The translations under genes and the position numbers were made by a program. The notes beneath the pieces are model-generated. The model saw only the letters and a program-made list of their open reading frames with translations. It was not told the DNA's origin and did no database searches. Positions 44,510 through 53,427 of a DNA stretch of 64,000 bases are shown here, piece after piece. The first letter of the stretch is position 1. Every line of letters starts with the position of its first letter. The stretch comes from Pseudomonadota bacterium (GTDB lineage Bacteria > Pseudomonadota > Gammaproteobacteria > Burkholderiales > Rhodocyclaceae). The stretch is from the NCBI GenBank assembly GCA_008501585.1, contig QQUN01000046.1, positions 1 through 64,000 on the forward strand, read 5' to 3'.

Positions 44510-44572
44510 GCATTTATTGCGTTTAATGCGTTTAATGCGTTTAATGCGTTTAATGCGTTTAATGCGTTTAAT
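44510..44572. repeat. 9-bp tandem repeat array (GCGTTTAAT)n
   Basis: Six perfect copies of GCGTTTAAT occupy 44519-44572, preceded by one degenerate copy GCATTTATT (44510-44518). It is AT-rich and lies in the 5' region of the excisionase-like antitoxin gene (ATG 44651). Such short arrays expand and contract by slipped-strand mispairing, so the copy number is probably strain-variable. Confidence 0.95.
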
Positions 44573-44650
44573 TCACTTAAAAACTCGCCCAGCAAGCGCG
44601 CCGAATGTCGTGCCCTCGGCATGACAATGAAAAACGACATGGGGAGAATC

Positions 44651-45121
44651 ATGGAAACCATCAAACGCCCGAGCAAGGCATTGCCACGCCTGGAAACGAC
44701 GGCAGAGCAGGAGATGGCACTCGCTGCGCAAAAGTGCATCATGGAAGCGCTCGACCGCTCCCGCGCCCCATCGATCAGGCTGGTCGCCAATGGCAACGAG
44801 GGCGCCACACTCGAACTGCCGCCGGCCGCCTTGCGTGTTATCGGTCAGGTCCTGGGTCTGATGAGCCAGGGCAAACCCTTCACGCTGGTACCCAACGACC
44901 ACGAACTCTCGACGGTTGAAGCCGCCCGCGTACTCAACGTGTCCCGCCCCTTCCTGATCAAGGAAATCGACGCCGGCCGTCTGCCCTGCCACAAGGTCGG
45001 CACCCACCGACGCATCACCGTCTCCGATCTGGAAAGCTACCGCCAGAAGCTGCGCGCCGAACGCGAAGCCGCCCTCGACGCCATGGCTGGCGACGCCGAC
45101 GATCTGGGGCTCGACTACTGA
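44651..45121 (+). CDS. Excisionase-family DNA-binding protein, probable antitoxin
   Basis: This 156-residue protein has an N-terminal region of about 85 residues (IRLVANGNEGATLELPPAAL) followed by a MerR/excisionase-type helix-turn-helix (STVEAARVLNVSRPFLIKEI, then DAGRLPCHKVGTHRRI and DLESYRQKL). The start at 44651 has a GGGGAGA site; an ATG at 44621 is an alternative. The stop overlaps the next start as TGATG. HTH proteins of this type are found as antitoxins in front of PIN-domain toxins and would neutralise the toxin and autoregulate the operon. Confidence 0.83.
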   Translation: METIKRPSKALPRLETTAEQEMALAAQKCIMEALDRSRAPSIRLVANGNEGATLELPPAALRVIGQVLGLMSQGKPFTLVPNDHELSTVEAARVLNVSRPFLIKEIDAGRLPCHKVGTHRRITVSDLESYRQKLRAEREAALDAMAGDADDLGLDY

Positions 45122-45702
45122 TGGCAGGGCACGCGAACTTCACCGCCTTGCTCGATGCCAACACCCTCTATCCCATCCTGACCTGCGATGCGCTCCTCAG
45201 CCTGGCAAGCACCGGCCTGTTTGCCGCCAAGTGGAGCGAGCGTATCGAGCAGGAGTGGATTCGAAATCTGGAGGCAGATCGGCCTGAACTGGCCGGAAAA
45301 CTCCTCACTCGACGCGACCATATGCGTTGCGCCGCGCTCGACTGGGAGGTGCCGGAGCCGGCCATCGCTGAGATCCTCCCCTGCCTCACCCTCCCCGATC
45401 CCAACGACGCCCACGTACTGGCTGCCGCCATCGCCGGCCACGCAGACTGCATCATCACCTTCAACCTCAGAGACTTCCCCGAACCCGCGCTCGAACCCTT
45501 CGGGATCGAAGTCATCCATCCCGACCGCTTCATCGTCAGCCAGCTCGATCTCGACTACATCCCCGCGATCACTGCACTGAAGAAAATGCGACAGCGCCGC
45601 AAGCGCCCGCCCCTGTCTCCTGAAGCCTTCGCCGACGCCTTCGAGCGCAACGGCCTGCCCTCCGTCGCCACACGGCTTCTTGAGGCATCTGAACTCATTT
45701 GA
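45121..45702 (+). CDS. PIN-domain ribonuclease, probable toxin
   Basis: The protein has 193 residues. PIN-fold acidic residues are visible in LLDANTLYP (first Asp), in the Glu-containing segment after the first helix (SERIEQEWIRNL), and in LPDPNDAHVLAAAIAGHADC with IITFNLRDFP. These would bind Mg2+ or Mn2+ for RNA cleavage. A C-terminal extension of about 55 residues (MRQRRKRPPLSPEAFADAF) goes beyond the typical VapC size. It is translationally coupled to the excisionase-like gene, so the pair is a type II toxin-antitoxin candidate. Confidence 0.82.
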   Translation: MAGHANFTALLDANTLYPILTCDALLSLASTGLFAAKWSERIEQEWIRNLEADRPELAGKLLTRRDHMRCAALDWEVPEPAIAEILPCLTLPDPNDAHVLAAAIAGHADCIITFNLRDFPEPALEPFGIEVIHPDRFIVSQLDLDYIPAITALKKMRQRRKRPPLSPEAFADAFERNGLPSVATRLLEASELI

Positions 45703-45761
45703 ACGGTTCCGCCGCGACATGTTTGCTGTTCACGCTGGAACCGCCGATCTGCACCGAACAA

Positions 45762-46091
45762 CTAAAGCCCGTGCGACGCCATTTCGAAATCCATCCGGAA
45801 GTTGTTCGCCGCCACTTTCATGCACGTGAGATAGTGCTGGCCTTCCGGTGTTTTCAGGTAGCGGACGATGGCTTGCCGTACTTGACGCTTGGCCCATTTT
45901 ACGGGGCTGGATACGTCCCATGGCCGGGGGACGAGATGCATCGCGCGGGTACATGCTTCGCTTGCGGTGATCATTCGGCCGAGGACATCGTAGGTGTTTG
46001 GGGTGATCGCCCACGTTCTGGCGACCGGGCCATAGAACCGGGACAGGACATCGCGTACTTCCGTACTTTCTTCTTGCGTGATGGCATCCAT
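45762..46091 (-). CDS. Small conserved-looking protein of unknown function
   Basis: This 109-residue soluble protein has no signal peptide or membrane segment. Ribosome site GGGAGG lies 4-5 nt before the ATG at 46091. It has a mostly helical pattern with aromatic residues (VLSRFYGPVARTWAI; MHLVPRPWDVSSPVKWAKRQ; VRQAIVRYLKTPEGQHYLTC). It is 9 bp downstream of the exported-protein gene and convergent with the PIN toxin gene. I do not recognise the family. Confidence 0.6.
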   Translation of the reverse strand: MDAITQEESTEVRDVLSRFYGPVARTWAITPNTYDVLGRMITASEACTRAMHLVPRPWDVSSPVKWAKRQVRQAIVRYLKTPEGQHYLTCMKVAANNFRMDFEMASHGL

Positions 46092-46100
46092 GACACCTCC

Positions 46101-46673
46101 CTATTGAATCTGAACGGCTGACAGGATGGTTTCGAATGCGGCGCGATCAATGCCCCGGATGAGTCCGTTAAGAACGTAGTTCGGTTGGTCTGCGCGGATC
46201 ACGTAGAAATGGTGTCTGTCGCCCTTGCCATAGGCAAAGACTTCGGCAGCGCTGCCGAAGGACGCATGCAGTCGATAGTCCTGCTGCGCTAGCTGGAGCC
46301 CGGCCAGATAGTCGCAACCCATTTTGTCCAGGCCATGAAATATCGCGCGGTAGAAATCGGCAGGGCTTGCGCCTGCACGGTGCGGGGCGACGGTCTCCAT
46401 GGTTTCGTAGGCGATGCCGCCACTGACACCCCCCGAGTGATTGCCGAAAACCACACTGCCATGGGGCTGGCTGCCCCACTTCGAGAAGCCTGCTGGAATG
46501 CGAAAAATCGCAACCGGCTGCATGGCGAGTTCAACGGAGAAGCGTTCGTTTTGAGCCTGCCCCATAGCACCGGGCACGAACTCGGTAAAACGCGGCACTT
46601 CGCACGTCTCGGCCGTAGCCATGAGGGGCACAAGCAATATGGCAAGTGCGCCAACGCAGGTTCTCGACAACAT
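46101..46673 (-). CDS. Exported protein of unknown function
   Basis: The protein has 190 residues. A signal peptide (CVGALAILLVPLMATAE) precedes a mature domain of about 170 residues with alternating strands and one Cys pair (TCEVPRF and MGCDYLAG). No catalytic motif is recognised. Promoter-like elements lie upstream at 46725-46753. It forms an operon with the 109-residue gene downstream. Base composition looks less GC-rich than the flanking housekeeping genes. Confidence 0.7.
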   Translation of the reverse strand: MLSRTCVGALAILLVPLMATAETCEVPRFTEFVPGAMGQAQNERFSVELAMQPVAIFRIPAGFSKWGSQPHGSVVFGNHSGGVSGGIAYETMETVAPHRAGASPADFYRAIFHGLDKMGCDYLAGLQLAQQDYRLHASFGSAAEVFAYGKGDRHHFYVIRADQPNYVLNGLIRGIDRAAFETILSAVQIQ

Positions 46674-46724
46674 GGGAAGCCTTGTTTGGAAGAGGTGTCG
46701 GATTAAGTCGGTTCAAAAGCAGGC

Positions 46725-46753
46725 AGACTAGAAGGGCGCCAGAGCAATGTCAA
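46725..46753 (-). promoter_or_regulatory. Sigma-70 promoter of the exported-protein operon
   Basis: On the minus strand TTGACA (46753-46748) and TAGTCT (46730-46725) are separated by 17 bp; the ATG is about 50 nt downstream of the -10. The remaining intergenic sequence up to 46880 holds nothing else that I can support. Confidence 0.6.
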
Positions 46754-46880
46754 ATCAATAACCCAGCAACATCATCCATGATCAAGAATGGCCGACACAA
46801 GGGCCACGGTCGGAGCGCCTGCCACGGGCGCTGGGTCAGGCCAAGACATACGACATTTGGCGCAAACCATCGCTGTTTTT

Positions 46881-48110
46881 TTAACCAGCGCCCTCGCCCC
46901 GATACTTCACCAACCGATCCCCACGAAACGCCTGCTTGAACAGAATCGGCGTCAAAAAGGTGGTGAGGATGCCCATCAGCACCAGCGTGGAGAACATCGT
47001 CGGGCCGATGAAGCCTTTCTGGTAGGCGATGCCGGCGACGACCAGTTCCATCACGCCGCGGCCGTTCAGCACGCACCCGAGGCCGATGGCTTCGCGGTTG
47101 GCCATGCCGACGATGCGCCCACCCAGCCAGCCGGCGAACAGCTTGGTGAGGATGGACACCACGATGACGACGGCGGGGAAACCGAACTCGCTGAAGGCTT
47201 CGGGGTGGAACTCCAGGCCGAGGTAGGCGAAGAAGATCGGCGCGAGGAAGCCGCTGGTGATGGAAGCCAGGGTGGCGCGCAGGTCTTCGTAGCGCGAGGC
47301 GAGGAAGTGGCGCTTGTCGAGGAACAGGGCGCCGAAGAAGGCGCCGATCACGAAGTGGAAGCCGAGCGCCTCGCTGATGGTGCCGAAGACCAGCACGAAG
47401 ATGATCACGATGCCGAACAATGCCTCGGGGCCGAAGACGCGGATCAGCGATTCGGGCACGGCGTGGATGGAGATGTCGCGCTTGTCCAGCCAGGTGAGCA
47501 AGCCGTTCATCGACAGCACGACCAGCGCCAGCGCGCCGAGCTTGAGCGTGGCGATACCGACGGCGCCGGCGGCGTCGGCCAGGTTCAGGCTCTGCGGCAT
47601 GTTGAGCACGATACCGAGAATGAACAGCGCAGCCACATCGTTGGCCACGGCGGTGGCCAGTGCGTATTTGGCCACCCGGGTGTGCAGGATGCCCAGGCTC
47701 TCGAGCAGCTTGACGGCCACGGGCAAGGCGGTGATGGAGATGCACAGCCCGAGGAAGATCATGCGCATCACGTCCTGACCGTAGGCCGCGGCCACCGCGG
47801 CCCCGCCGATGAACGGGATCAGGAAGCTCAGCGCGGCGAGCAGCAGTCCCCGCCCGCGCATGGCCTCGAGGATGTCGGCAAAGCGGATCTCGAGCCCGGC
47901 GTTGAGAATGATCAGGAAGATCGCCAGCTCGGTGACCCCCGACAGCGCAGCGTTGGGGGTGATGAGGTTGAGTAGCGCGGGCCCGAGCAAAATGCCGGCG
48001 AGGATCTCGCCGATCATCTCGGGTTGTTTGTATCGCGCAAACAGGCGCCCCAGCAGCCGCGCCGCGACGATGAGGACGAGAAGGCTGGAGAGCAGCGACA
48101 CGATGGGCAC
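46881..48110 (-). CDS. CPA2-family cation:proton antiporter without RCK domain
   Basis: This 409-residue membrane protein has about 12 helices (IGEILAGILLGPALLNLI; ELAIFLIILNAGLEIRFADI; AVANDVAALFILGIVLNM, with the ion-binding NDV; LNGRGVMELVVAGIAYQKGF). It matches the Na+/H+ exchanger domain of the KefB/NapA type but ends after the membrane part, so it lacks the nucleotide-gated RCK module of the antiporter at 11884-13854. The specificity for Na+ or K+ is not determined. Confidence 0.9.
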   Translation of the reverse strand: MPIVSLLSSLLVLIVAARLLGRLFARYKQPEMIGEILAGILLGPALLNLITPNAALSGVTELAIFLIILNAGLEIRFADILEAMRGRGLLLAALSFLIPFIGGAAVAAAYGQDVMRMIFLGLCISITALPVAVKLLESLGILHTRVAKYALATAVANDVAALFILGIVLNMPQSLNLADAAGAVGIATLKLGALALVVLSMNGLLTWLDKRDISIHAVPESLIRVFGPEALFGIVIIFVLVFGTISEALGFHFVIGAFFGALFLDKRHFLASRYEDLRATLASITSGFLAPIFFAYLGLEFHPEAFSEFGFPAVVIVVSILTKLFAGWLGGRIVGMANREAIGLGCVLNGRGVMELVVAGIAYQKGFIGPTMFSTLVLMGILTTFLTPILFKQAFRGDRLVKYRGEGAG

Positions 48111-48361
48111 CTGCAGACACAGGGGGCGCTGAGCTTATCACGCCGTCTGTGTGCCGGCGCTGCGGCAAGAATGTAACGAAATGGCGGCCGGGCGCCAGGC
48201 CCGCTTCGCGCCCTCCGGCATGGCGGGCGCCGGCCCGGCGCGGTGACCCCGCCGCTTACCACGCAATCACAAAAAACGCCGCACAATCCTTTAAACTACC
48301 GGGTTTTCGGTCAATCCCTCCTGGATACGGGATTGATGTCATGCACAGCTCGGGGGCACCC

Positions 48362-49762
48362 ATGATCTCGGTTGAAAAAATCGGTGGCACGTCGATGTCG
48401 GCGTTTGGCGATGTGTTGCGGCACATCATGTTGTACGACAAGGCGCGCATCAACGGCCGCATCTATGTGGTGTCTGCCTATTCGGGCGTGACCAACCAGC
48501 TGCTCGAACACAAGAAAACCGGCGAGCCGGGCATCTACGCCCTGTTTGCCAATGGCGACGACTACCACGGCGCGCTCAACGGCCTGGCGACGAGCCTGAA
48601 GGCGCTGAACGCCGGCTTTGCCGAACTGGGCCTGCCGCTGGAGGTGGCCGACGCCTTTGTCGACACCCGCATCGGCGAGGCCAAGAAATACCTCGAAGCC
48701 ATGCACCATGTGCTGGCCAGCGGCTACCTCAACCGCGCCGACGTGCTGCTGGCAGCGCGCGAGGTGCTGGCCTCGATCGGCGAGTCGCACAGCGCCTTCA
48801 ACGCGGTCGAGATGCTCAAGGCCAACGGCGTCAATGCCATCCTGCTCGACCTCGCCGGCTTCCACGACGACGAGGCGTGGACCATCGACGAGCGCATCCA
48901 CAACAGCTTCAAGGGCCTCGACCTGGCCAGCAACGTGGTGGTGGCCACCGGCTACACCAAGGGCGTCGAGGGCATCATGCGCGAGTTCGACCGCGGCTAC
49001 TCCGAGGTCACCTTCAGCAAGATCGCGGTCGAGGTGCGCCCGACCGAGGCCGTCATCCACAAGGAGTTCCACCTCTCCTCCGCCGACCCCAACATCGTCG
49101 GCCTCGAGAACGCGGTGATCGTCGGCGCCACCAACTACGATGTGGCCGACCAGCTCGCCGACGTCGGCATGGAAGCCATCCACCCCAAGGCCGCCAAGCC
49201 GATGGAGCGCGCCGGCATCCCCATCCGCCTGAAGAACACCTTCGAGCCCGAACACCCCGGCACGCTGATCACCAAGGACTACGTCGGCGAGCGCGCCCGC
49301 GTCGAGATCGTCACCGGCAGCGACAAGGTCACGCTGGTCGAGATCCACGACCCGAGCATGGTCGGCACCGTCGGCTTCGACCTCGGCATCATGGAGATCT
49401 TCCGCCGCCACAAGGCCTCCTACATCCTCAAGGCCACCAACGCCAACTCCATCGCCCACCTGCTGTGGGACCGCTCGGTCACCCGCGCGCTGATCGACGA
49501 ACTGGAAGCCAACTACCAGGTGGTGACGGTCAAGCCCAGCGCCATCGTGTGCACCATCGGCTCGAACATCAGCATCCCAGGCGTGCTGGCCCGCGCCGCG
49601 CAAGCCCTGGCCGATGCGCAGGTGAATGTGAACTGCGTGTCGCAGACGCTGCGCCAAGTGAACATGCAGTTCATCATCGAGCGCGAGGACTACAAAAAGT
49701 CCATCATCGCCCTCAACCACTCGCTGTGCGTCAATTCGGGCACCCCGGTGCCGGTGGCCTGA
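48362..49762 (+). CDS. Aspartate kinase, divergent (ectoine-type Ask-like)
   Basis: The protein has 466 residues from ATG 48362; an ATG at 48341 is also possible. It phosphorylates aspartate, the first step to lysine, methionine, threonine and, in some bacteria, ectoine. The opening SVEKIGGTSMSAFGDVLRHI has KIGGTSMS rather than the usual KFGGTSV, like the Ask_Ect branch. An amino acid kinase domain and two ACT domains (VTLVEIHDPSMVGTVGF; AQVNVNCVSQTLRQVNMQF) follow. No ectABC gene is in the window. A strong terminator follows. Confidence 0.88.
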   Translation: MISVEKIGGTSMSAFGDVLRHIMLYDKARINGRIYVVSAYSGVTNQLLEHKKTGEPGIYALFANGDDYHGALNGLATSLKALNAGFAELGLPLEVADAFVDTRIGEAKKYLEAMHHVLASGYLNRADVLLAAREVLASIGESHSAFNAVEMLKANGVNAILLDLAGFHDDEAWTIDERIHNSFKGLDLASNVVVATGYTKGVEGIMREFDRGYSEVTFSKIAVEVRPTEAVIHKEFHLSSADPNIVGLENAVIVGATNYDVADQLADVGMEAIHPKAAKPMERAGIPIRLKNTFEPEHPGTLITKDYVGERARVEIVTGSDKVTLVEIHDPSMVGTVGFDLGIMEIFRRHKASYILKATNANSIAHLLWDRSVTRALIDELEANYQVVTVKPSAIVCTIGSNISIPGVLARAAQALADAQVNVNCVSQTLRQVNMQFIIEREDYKKSIIALNHSLCVNSGTPVPVA

Positions 49763-49781
49763 GGCCGCGGCAACCGCGCGC

Positions 49782-49810
49782 GAGGCGGCCTGCGGGCCGC
49801 CTCTTTTTTT
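49782..49810 (+). terminator. Rho-independent terminator after the aspartate kinase gene
   Basis: GAGGCGGCC (49782-49790), loop TGCG, GGCCGCCTC (49795-49803) and a run of seven T. The 9-bp stem is perfect. Confidence 0.93.
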
Positions 49811-49884
49811 GCTGAGGCCAACCGCCGCCCGCAGGGCCACGCGCTTCGGCTATCCTTCAGCCACTGTCCGCCGCCCGTCTGTCG

Positions 49885-52800
49885 ATGACTTCTGCATTCA
49901 CCCCGTCCGACCTGCCCACCGGCCTCATGCTCGTTCACGGCAACCAGGCCGAGTCGCTGCGCGACCTGATGGTGAGCTGGATGCGGCGCTACCCGCTGGC
50001 GCCGCTGGAGAGCGAGGTGGTGCTGGTGCAGAGCAACGGCATCGCCCAGTGGCTGCGCCTGTCGCTGGCCGCCGACCCGCAGGCCGGCGGCTGCGGCATT
50101 GCCGCCGGGCTCGACTTCCTGCTGCCCTCGCGCTTCCTGTGGCAGGCCTACCGCGCCGTGCTCGGGCGCGAGGCCGTGCCCGAAACCTCGCCCTTCGACA
50201 AATCCCGCCTGCAATGGCGGCTGATGCGCCTGCTGCCGGCCCGGCTCGACACGCCGGACTATGCCCCACTCAAACGGTTTCTCGACCACGACAGCGACCT
50301 GCGCAAGCGTTTCCAGCTCGCCGAGCGGCTGGCCGATCTATACGACCAGTACCAGGTCTACCGTGCCGACTGGCTGGCCGCCTGGGCCGCCGGCGAGGAC
50401 GTGCTGATCGACGCCAGCGGCCAGGCCCGCCCGCTGGCCGACGACCAGCGCTGGCAGGCCGCACTGTGGCGCGCGGTGCTGGCCGATGTGGGCGACACCG
50501 CGTCCGGCGCCGGCCGGGCCTCGGTGCACGACGCCTTCATGGCCGCCGCCGACGCCTGGCGCGACGCCCCCCGCCCCGCCGGCCTGCCGCGCCGGGTGAT
50601 GGTGTTCGGCATCTCCTCGCTGCCGCGCCAGTCGCTCGAAGTGCTCGCCGCGCTGGGCCGCTGGTCGCAGGTGCTGATGTGCGTGCAGAACCCCTGCGAG
50701 CACTACTGGGCCGACATCGTCGCCGGCAAGGACCTGCTGCGCGGCGAGGCCGCCCGCCAGCGCAAGCGCACCGGCGCACCGGCGGTGCTGTCCGACGCTC
50801 TCCTGCACCTGCACGCCCACCCGCTGCTGGCCGCCTGGGGCAAACAGGGGCGCGACTTCATCGCCCTGCTCGACGAACACGACAGCGCCGAAGCCCGCCA
50901 GCACTACGCCCGCCACTTCGACGCCATCGGCCAGCGCATCGACCTGTTCTCGCCCCCCGGCACCGCCCACCTGCTCGGCCAGCTGCAGGACGACATCCGC
51001 GCCCTGCGCCCGCTGCCCGAAACCCGCGCCCAGTGGGGGCCGGTCGACCCGGCGCGCGACACCTCGATCCGCTTCCATGTCGCGCACGGCCCGCAACGCG
51101 AGATCGAGATCCTCCACGATCAGCTGCTCGCCGCCTTCAACGCCGACCCCACGCTGCGCCCGCGCGACGTGATCGTGATGGTGCCCGACATCGACCAGTA
51201 CACCCCGCACATCAAGGCGGTGTTCGGCCTGCTCGACGCGCACGACCCGCGCGCCATCCCGTTCAGCCTGGCCGACCAGAGCCGCCGCCACGACACCCCC
51301 TTGCTCGCCGCCCTCGCCCTGCTGCTCGACCTGCCGCAGTCGCGCCTGGGCGCCAGCCAGGTGCTCGACCTGCTCGAAGTGCCCGCCCTGCGTGCGCGCT
51401 TCGGCATCGCCGAGGGCGACCTGCCCCTGCTGCACCGCTGGATCCGCGGCGCCAACGTGCGCTGGGCACTGCATGACGCACACCGCCGCAGCCTCGATCT
51501 GCCTCCAGGCACCGCCGAGGCCGCCCCCAACACCTGGCTGTTCGGCCTGCGCCGCATGCTGCTCGGCTACGCCGCCGGCGACAACACCCAGCCGTGGCAA
51601 GGCATCGAGCCCTATGGCGAGGTCGGCGGCCTCGACGCCGCCGCGCTCGGCCCGCTGGTACAGCTGCTCGAACACCTCGACACCACCTGGCAGGCCCTGC
51701 GCGACCCCGCCCCCGTGGCCGGCTGGTGCGCGCGCTTCCGCCAGCTCATGACCGACTTCTTCGCCGCTGACGACGGTGACGAAGCCCTCCGCCTGATGCA
51801 GCTCGACACCGCCCTGCAGCGCTGGCAGGAGGCCACCGACGAGGCCGCGCTGGACGACGCCCTGCCCATCTCCGTGGCCGCGGAATACTGGCTCAGCTGC
51901 CTCGACGAGCGCGGCCTGTCACAACGCTTCTTCGCCGGCGCGGTCACCTTCGCCACCCTCATGCCGATGCGCGCCATCCCCTTCCGCCAGGTGTGCCTGC
52001 TGGGCATGAACGACGGCGACTACCCGCGCACCCGCATCCCCATGGATTTCGACCTGATGGGCCGCGACTACCGCCCCGGCGACCGCTCCCGACGCGAGGA
52101 CGACCGCTACCTGTTCCTCGAAGCCCTGCTCTCCGCGCGCGACCGGCTGCACATCTCCTGGGTCGGGCGCAGCATCCACGACAACACCCCGCGCCCCCCC
52201 TCGGTGCTCGTCGGCCAGCTGCGCGACCACCTCGCCGCCGGCTGGCGTAGCGCCGACGCCGGCACGCCGCTGCTCGACGCCCTCACCATCGAGCACCGCC
52301 TGCAGCCCTTCAGCCGCGACTACTTCCCCGCCACACCCGAGGCCTCGCCGCTGTTCACCTACGCCCATGAGTGGCAGGGGAACGCACCGCCAGCCCCCAC
52401 CGCGCCGGCGACGCTGCCGCTGATGGCACGCGACGAACCGCTCAGCCTGCGCGAGCTGGGCGACTTCCTCAAGGACCCGGTCAAGGCCTTCTTCCGCCAG
52501 CGGCTCAAGGTCCGCTTCGAGGGCGACGACCCCACCAGCGAGGATGTCGAGCCCTTCGAACTCGACGGCCTCGACACCTGGGCCCTGCAAGCCGAGCTGA
52601 TCGATGCCCAGGTCGCCGCCATCGCCGACGGGCACCCCCTCGAGGCTGCCCGCAGCACCACCCTGGCGCGCATCCGGCGCCGCGGCGAGCTGCCCGCCGG
52701 CGCCTTCGGCGAAGCCACCGCCAGCGCCCTGCTCGCCCCCATGGCCACCTTGTTCGACGCCTACGCCGAGGCCCTCGCCCGCTGGCCCGAGCCGGTGGCC

Positions 52801-53427
52801 GACGATGTCGAGATCCACTTCGAGCACACGCTGGCCGGCCAGCCGCTGGCCATCGCCGACTGGCTCGGCGGCCTGCGCCGCAATGCTGACGGCGCGCACG
52901 GCCGCGTGGTGCTGGAGAACAGCACGCTGATCAAGCAGCGCAAATACCGCGGCGACAAGATGATCCACCACTGGGTCAGCCATCTCGCCGGCCAGCTCGT
53001 CGGCGACGGCCTCACCACCGAGGTCATCAGCAAGGCCGGCAGCATTACCCTCGAGCCGCTCGACCCCGACACCGCCCGCCAGCACCTCGCCACCGTGCTC
53101 GGCGCCTGGCAGCAGGGCATGCGCCGCCCGCTGCCGCTGGCCGTGCGCACCGCCTTCGCCTGGCTCGCCGCCCTGCCCAAGCCCGCCGCCGCCAGCGGCC
53201 CCGACGGCGCGCGCCTGCTCGACGGCGCCGCCCACGCCGCCCGCGCGGTGTTCGAACCCGGCTACAACAGCGCCGGCGAACTCGGCGAGAGCCCCTACCT
53301 GCAGCGCGTGTGGTCGAGCTTCGACGCGCTCGCCGACGACGGCGAGTTCGCCGAGCTGGCCGAAACCCTGCTGCGCCCGCTGCAGCGCGCCATGCCCGTC
53401 AAGCCCACGGAGCGGCCCGACACATGA
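49885..53427 (+). CDS. recC: Exodeoxyribonuclease V gamma subunit
   Basis: The protein has 1180 residues. It starts LMLVHGNQAESLRDLMVSWM and contains SNGIAQWLRLSLA, VMVFGISSLPRQSLEVLAAL and FRQVCLLGMNDGDYPRTRIP, all typical RecC segments. RecC is the scaffold of the RecBCD helicase-nuclease and recognises Chi. It is the first gene of a coupled recC-recB-recD operon (ATGA and TGATG overlaps). Length is in the normal range. Confidence 0.96.
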   Translation: MTSAFTPSDLPTGLMLVHGNQAESLRDLMVSWMRRYPLAPLESEVVLVQSNGIAQWLRLSLAADPQAGGCGIAAGLDFLLPSRFLWQAYRAVLGREAVPETSPFDKSRLQWRLMRLLPARLDTPDYAPLKRFLDHDSDLRKRFQLAERLADLYDQYQVYRADWLAAWAAGEDVLIDASGQARPLADDQRWQAALWRAVLADVGDTASGAGRASVHDAFMAAADAWRDAPRPAGLPRRVMVFGISSLPRQSLEVLAALGRWSQVLMCVQNPCEHYWADIVAGKDLLRGEAARQRKRTGAPAVLSDALLHLHAHPLLAAWGKQGRDFIALLDEHDSAEARQHYARHFDAIGQRIDLFSPPGTAHLLGQLQDDIRALRPLPETRAQWGPVDPARDTSIRFHVAHGPQREIEILHDQLLAAFNADPTLRPRDVIVMVPDIDQYTPHIKAVFGLLDAHDPRAIPFSLADQSRRHDTPLLAALALLLDLPQSRLGASQVLDLLEVPALRARFGIAEGDLPLLHRWIRGANVRWALHDAHRRSLDLPPGTAEAAPNTWLFGLRRMLLGYAAGDNTQPWQGIEPYGEVGGLDAAALGPLVQLLEHLDTTWQALRDPAPVAGWCARFRQLMTDFFAADDGDEALRLMQLDTALQRWQEATDEAALDDALPISVAAEYWLSCLDERGLSQRFFAGAVTFATLMPMRAIPFRQVCLLGMNDGDYPRTRIPMDFDLMGRDYRPGDRSRREDDRYLFLEALLSARDRLHISWVGRSIHDNTPRPPSVLVGQLRDHLAAGWRSADAGTPLLDALTIEHRLQPFSRDYFPATPEASPLFTYAHEWQGNAPPAPTAPATLPLMARDEPLSLRELGDFLKDPVKAFFRQRLKVRFEGDDPTSEDVEPFELDGLDTWALQAELIDAQVAAIADGHPLEAARSTTLARIRRRGELPAGAFGEATASALLAPMATLFDAYAEALARWPEPVADDVEIHFEHTLAGQPLAIADWLGGLRRNADGAHGRVVLENSTLIKQRKYRGDKMIHHWVSHLAGQLVGDGLTTEVISKAGSITLEPLDPDTARQHLATVLGAWQQGMRRPLPLAVRTAFAWLAALPKPAAASGPDGARLLDGAAHAARAVFEPGYNSAGELGESPYLQRVWSSFDALADDGEFAELAETLLRPLQRAMPVKPTERPDT

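Noticed and set aside
44510-44572. CRISPR array
   Set aside because: The units are contiguous 9-mers without spacers and no cas genes are near; it is a simple tandem repeat.
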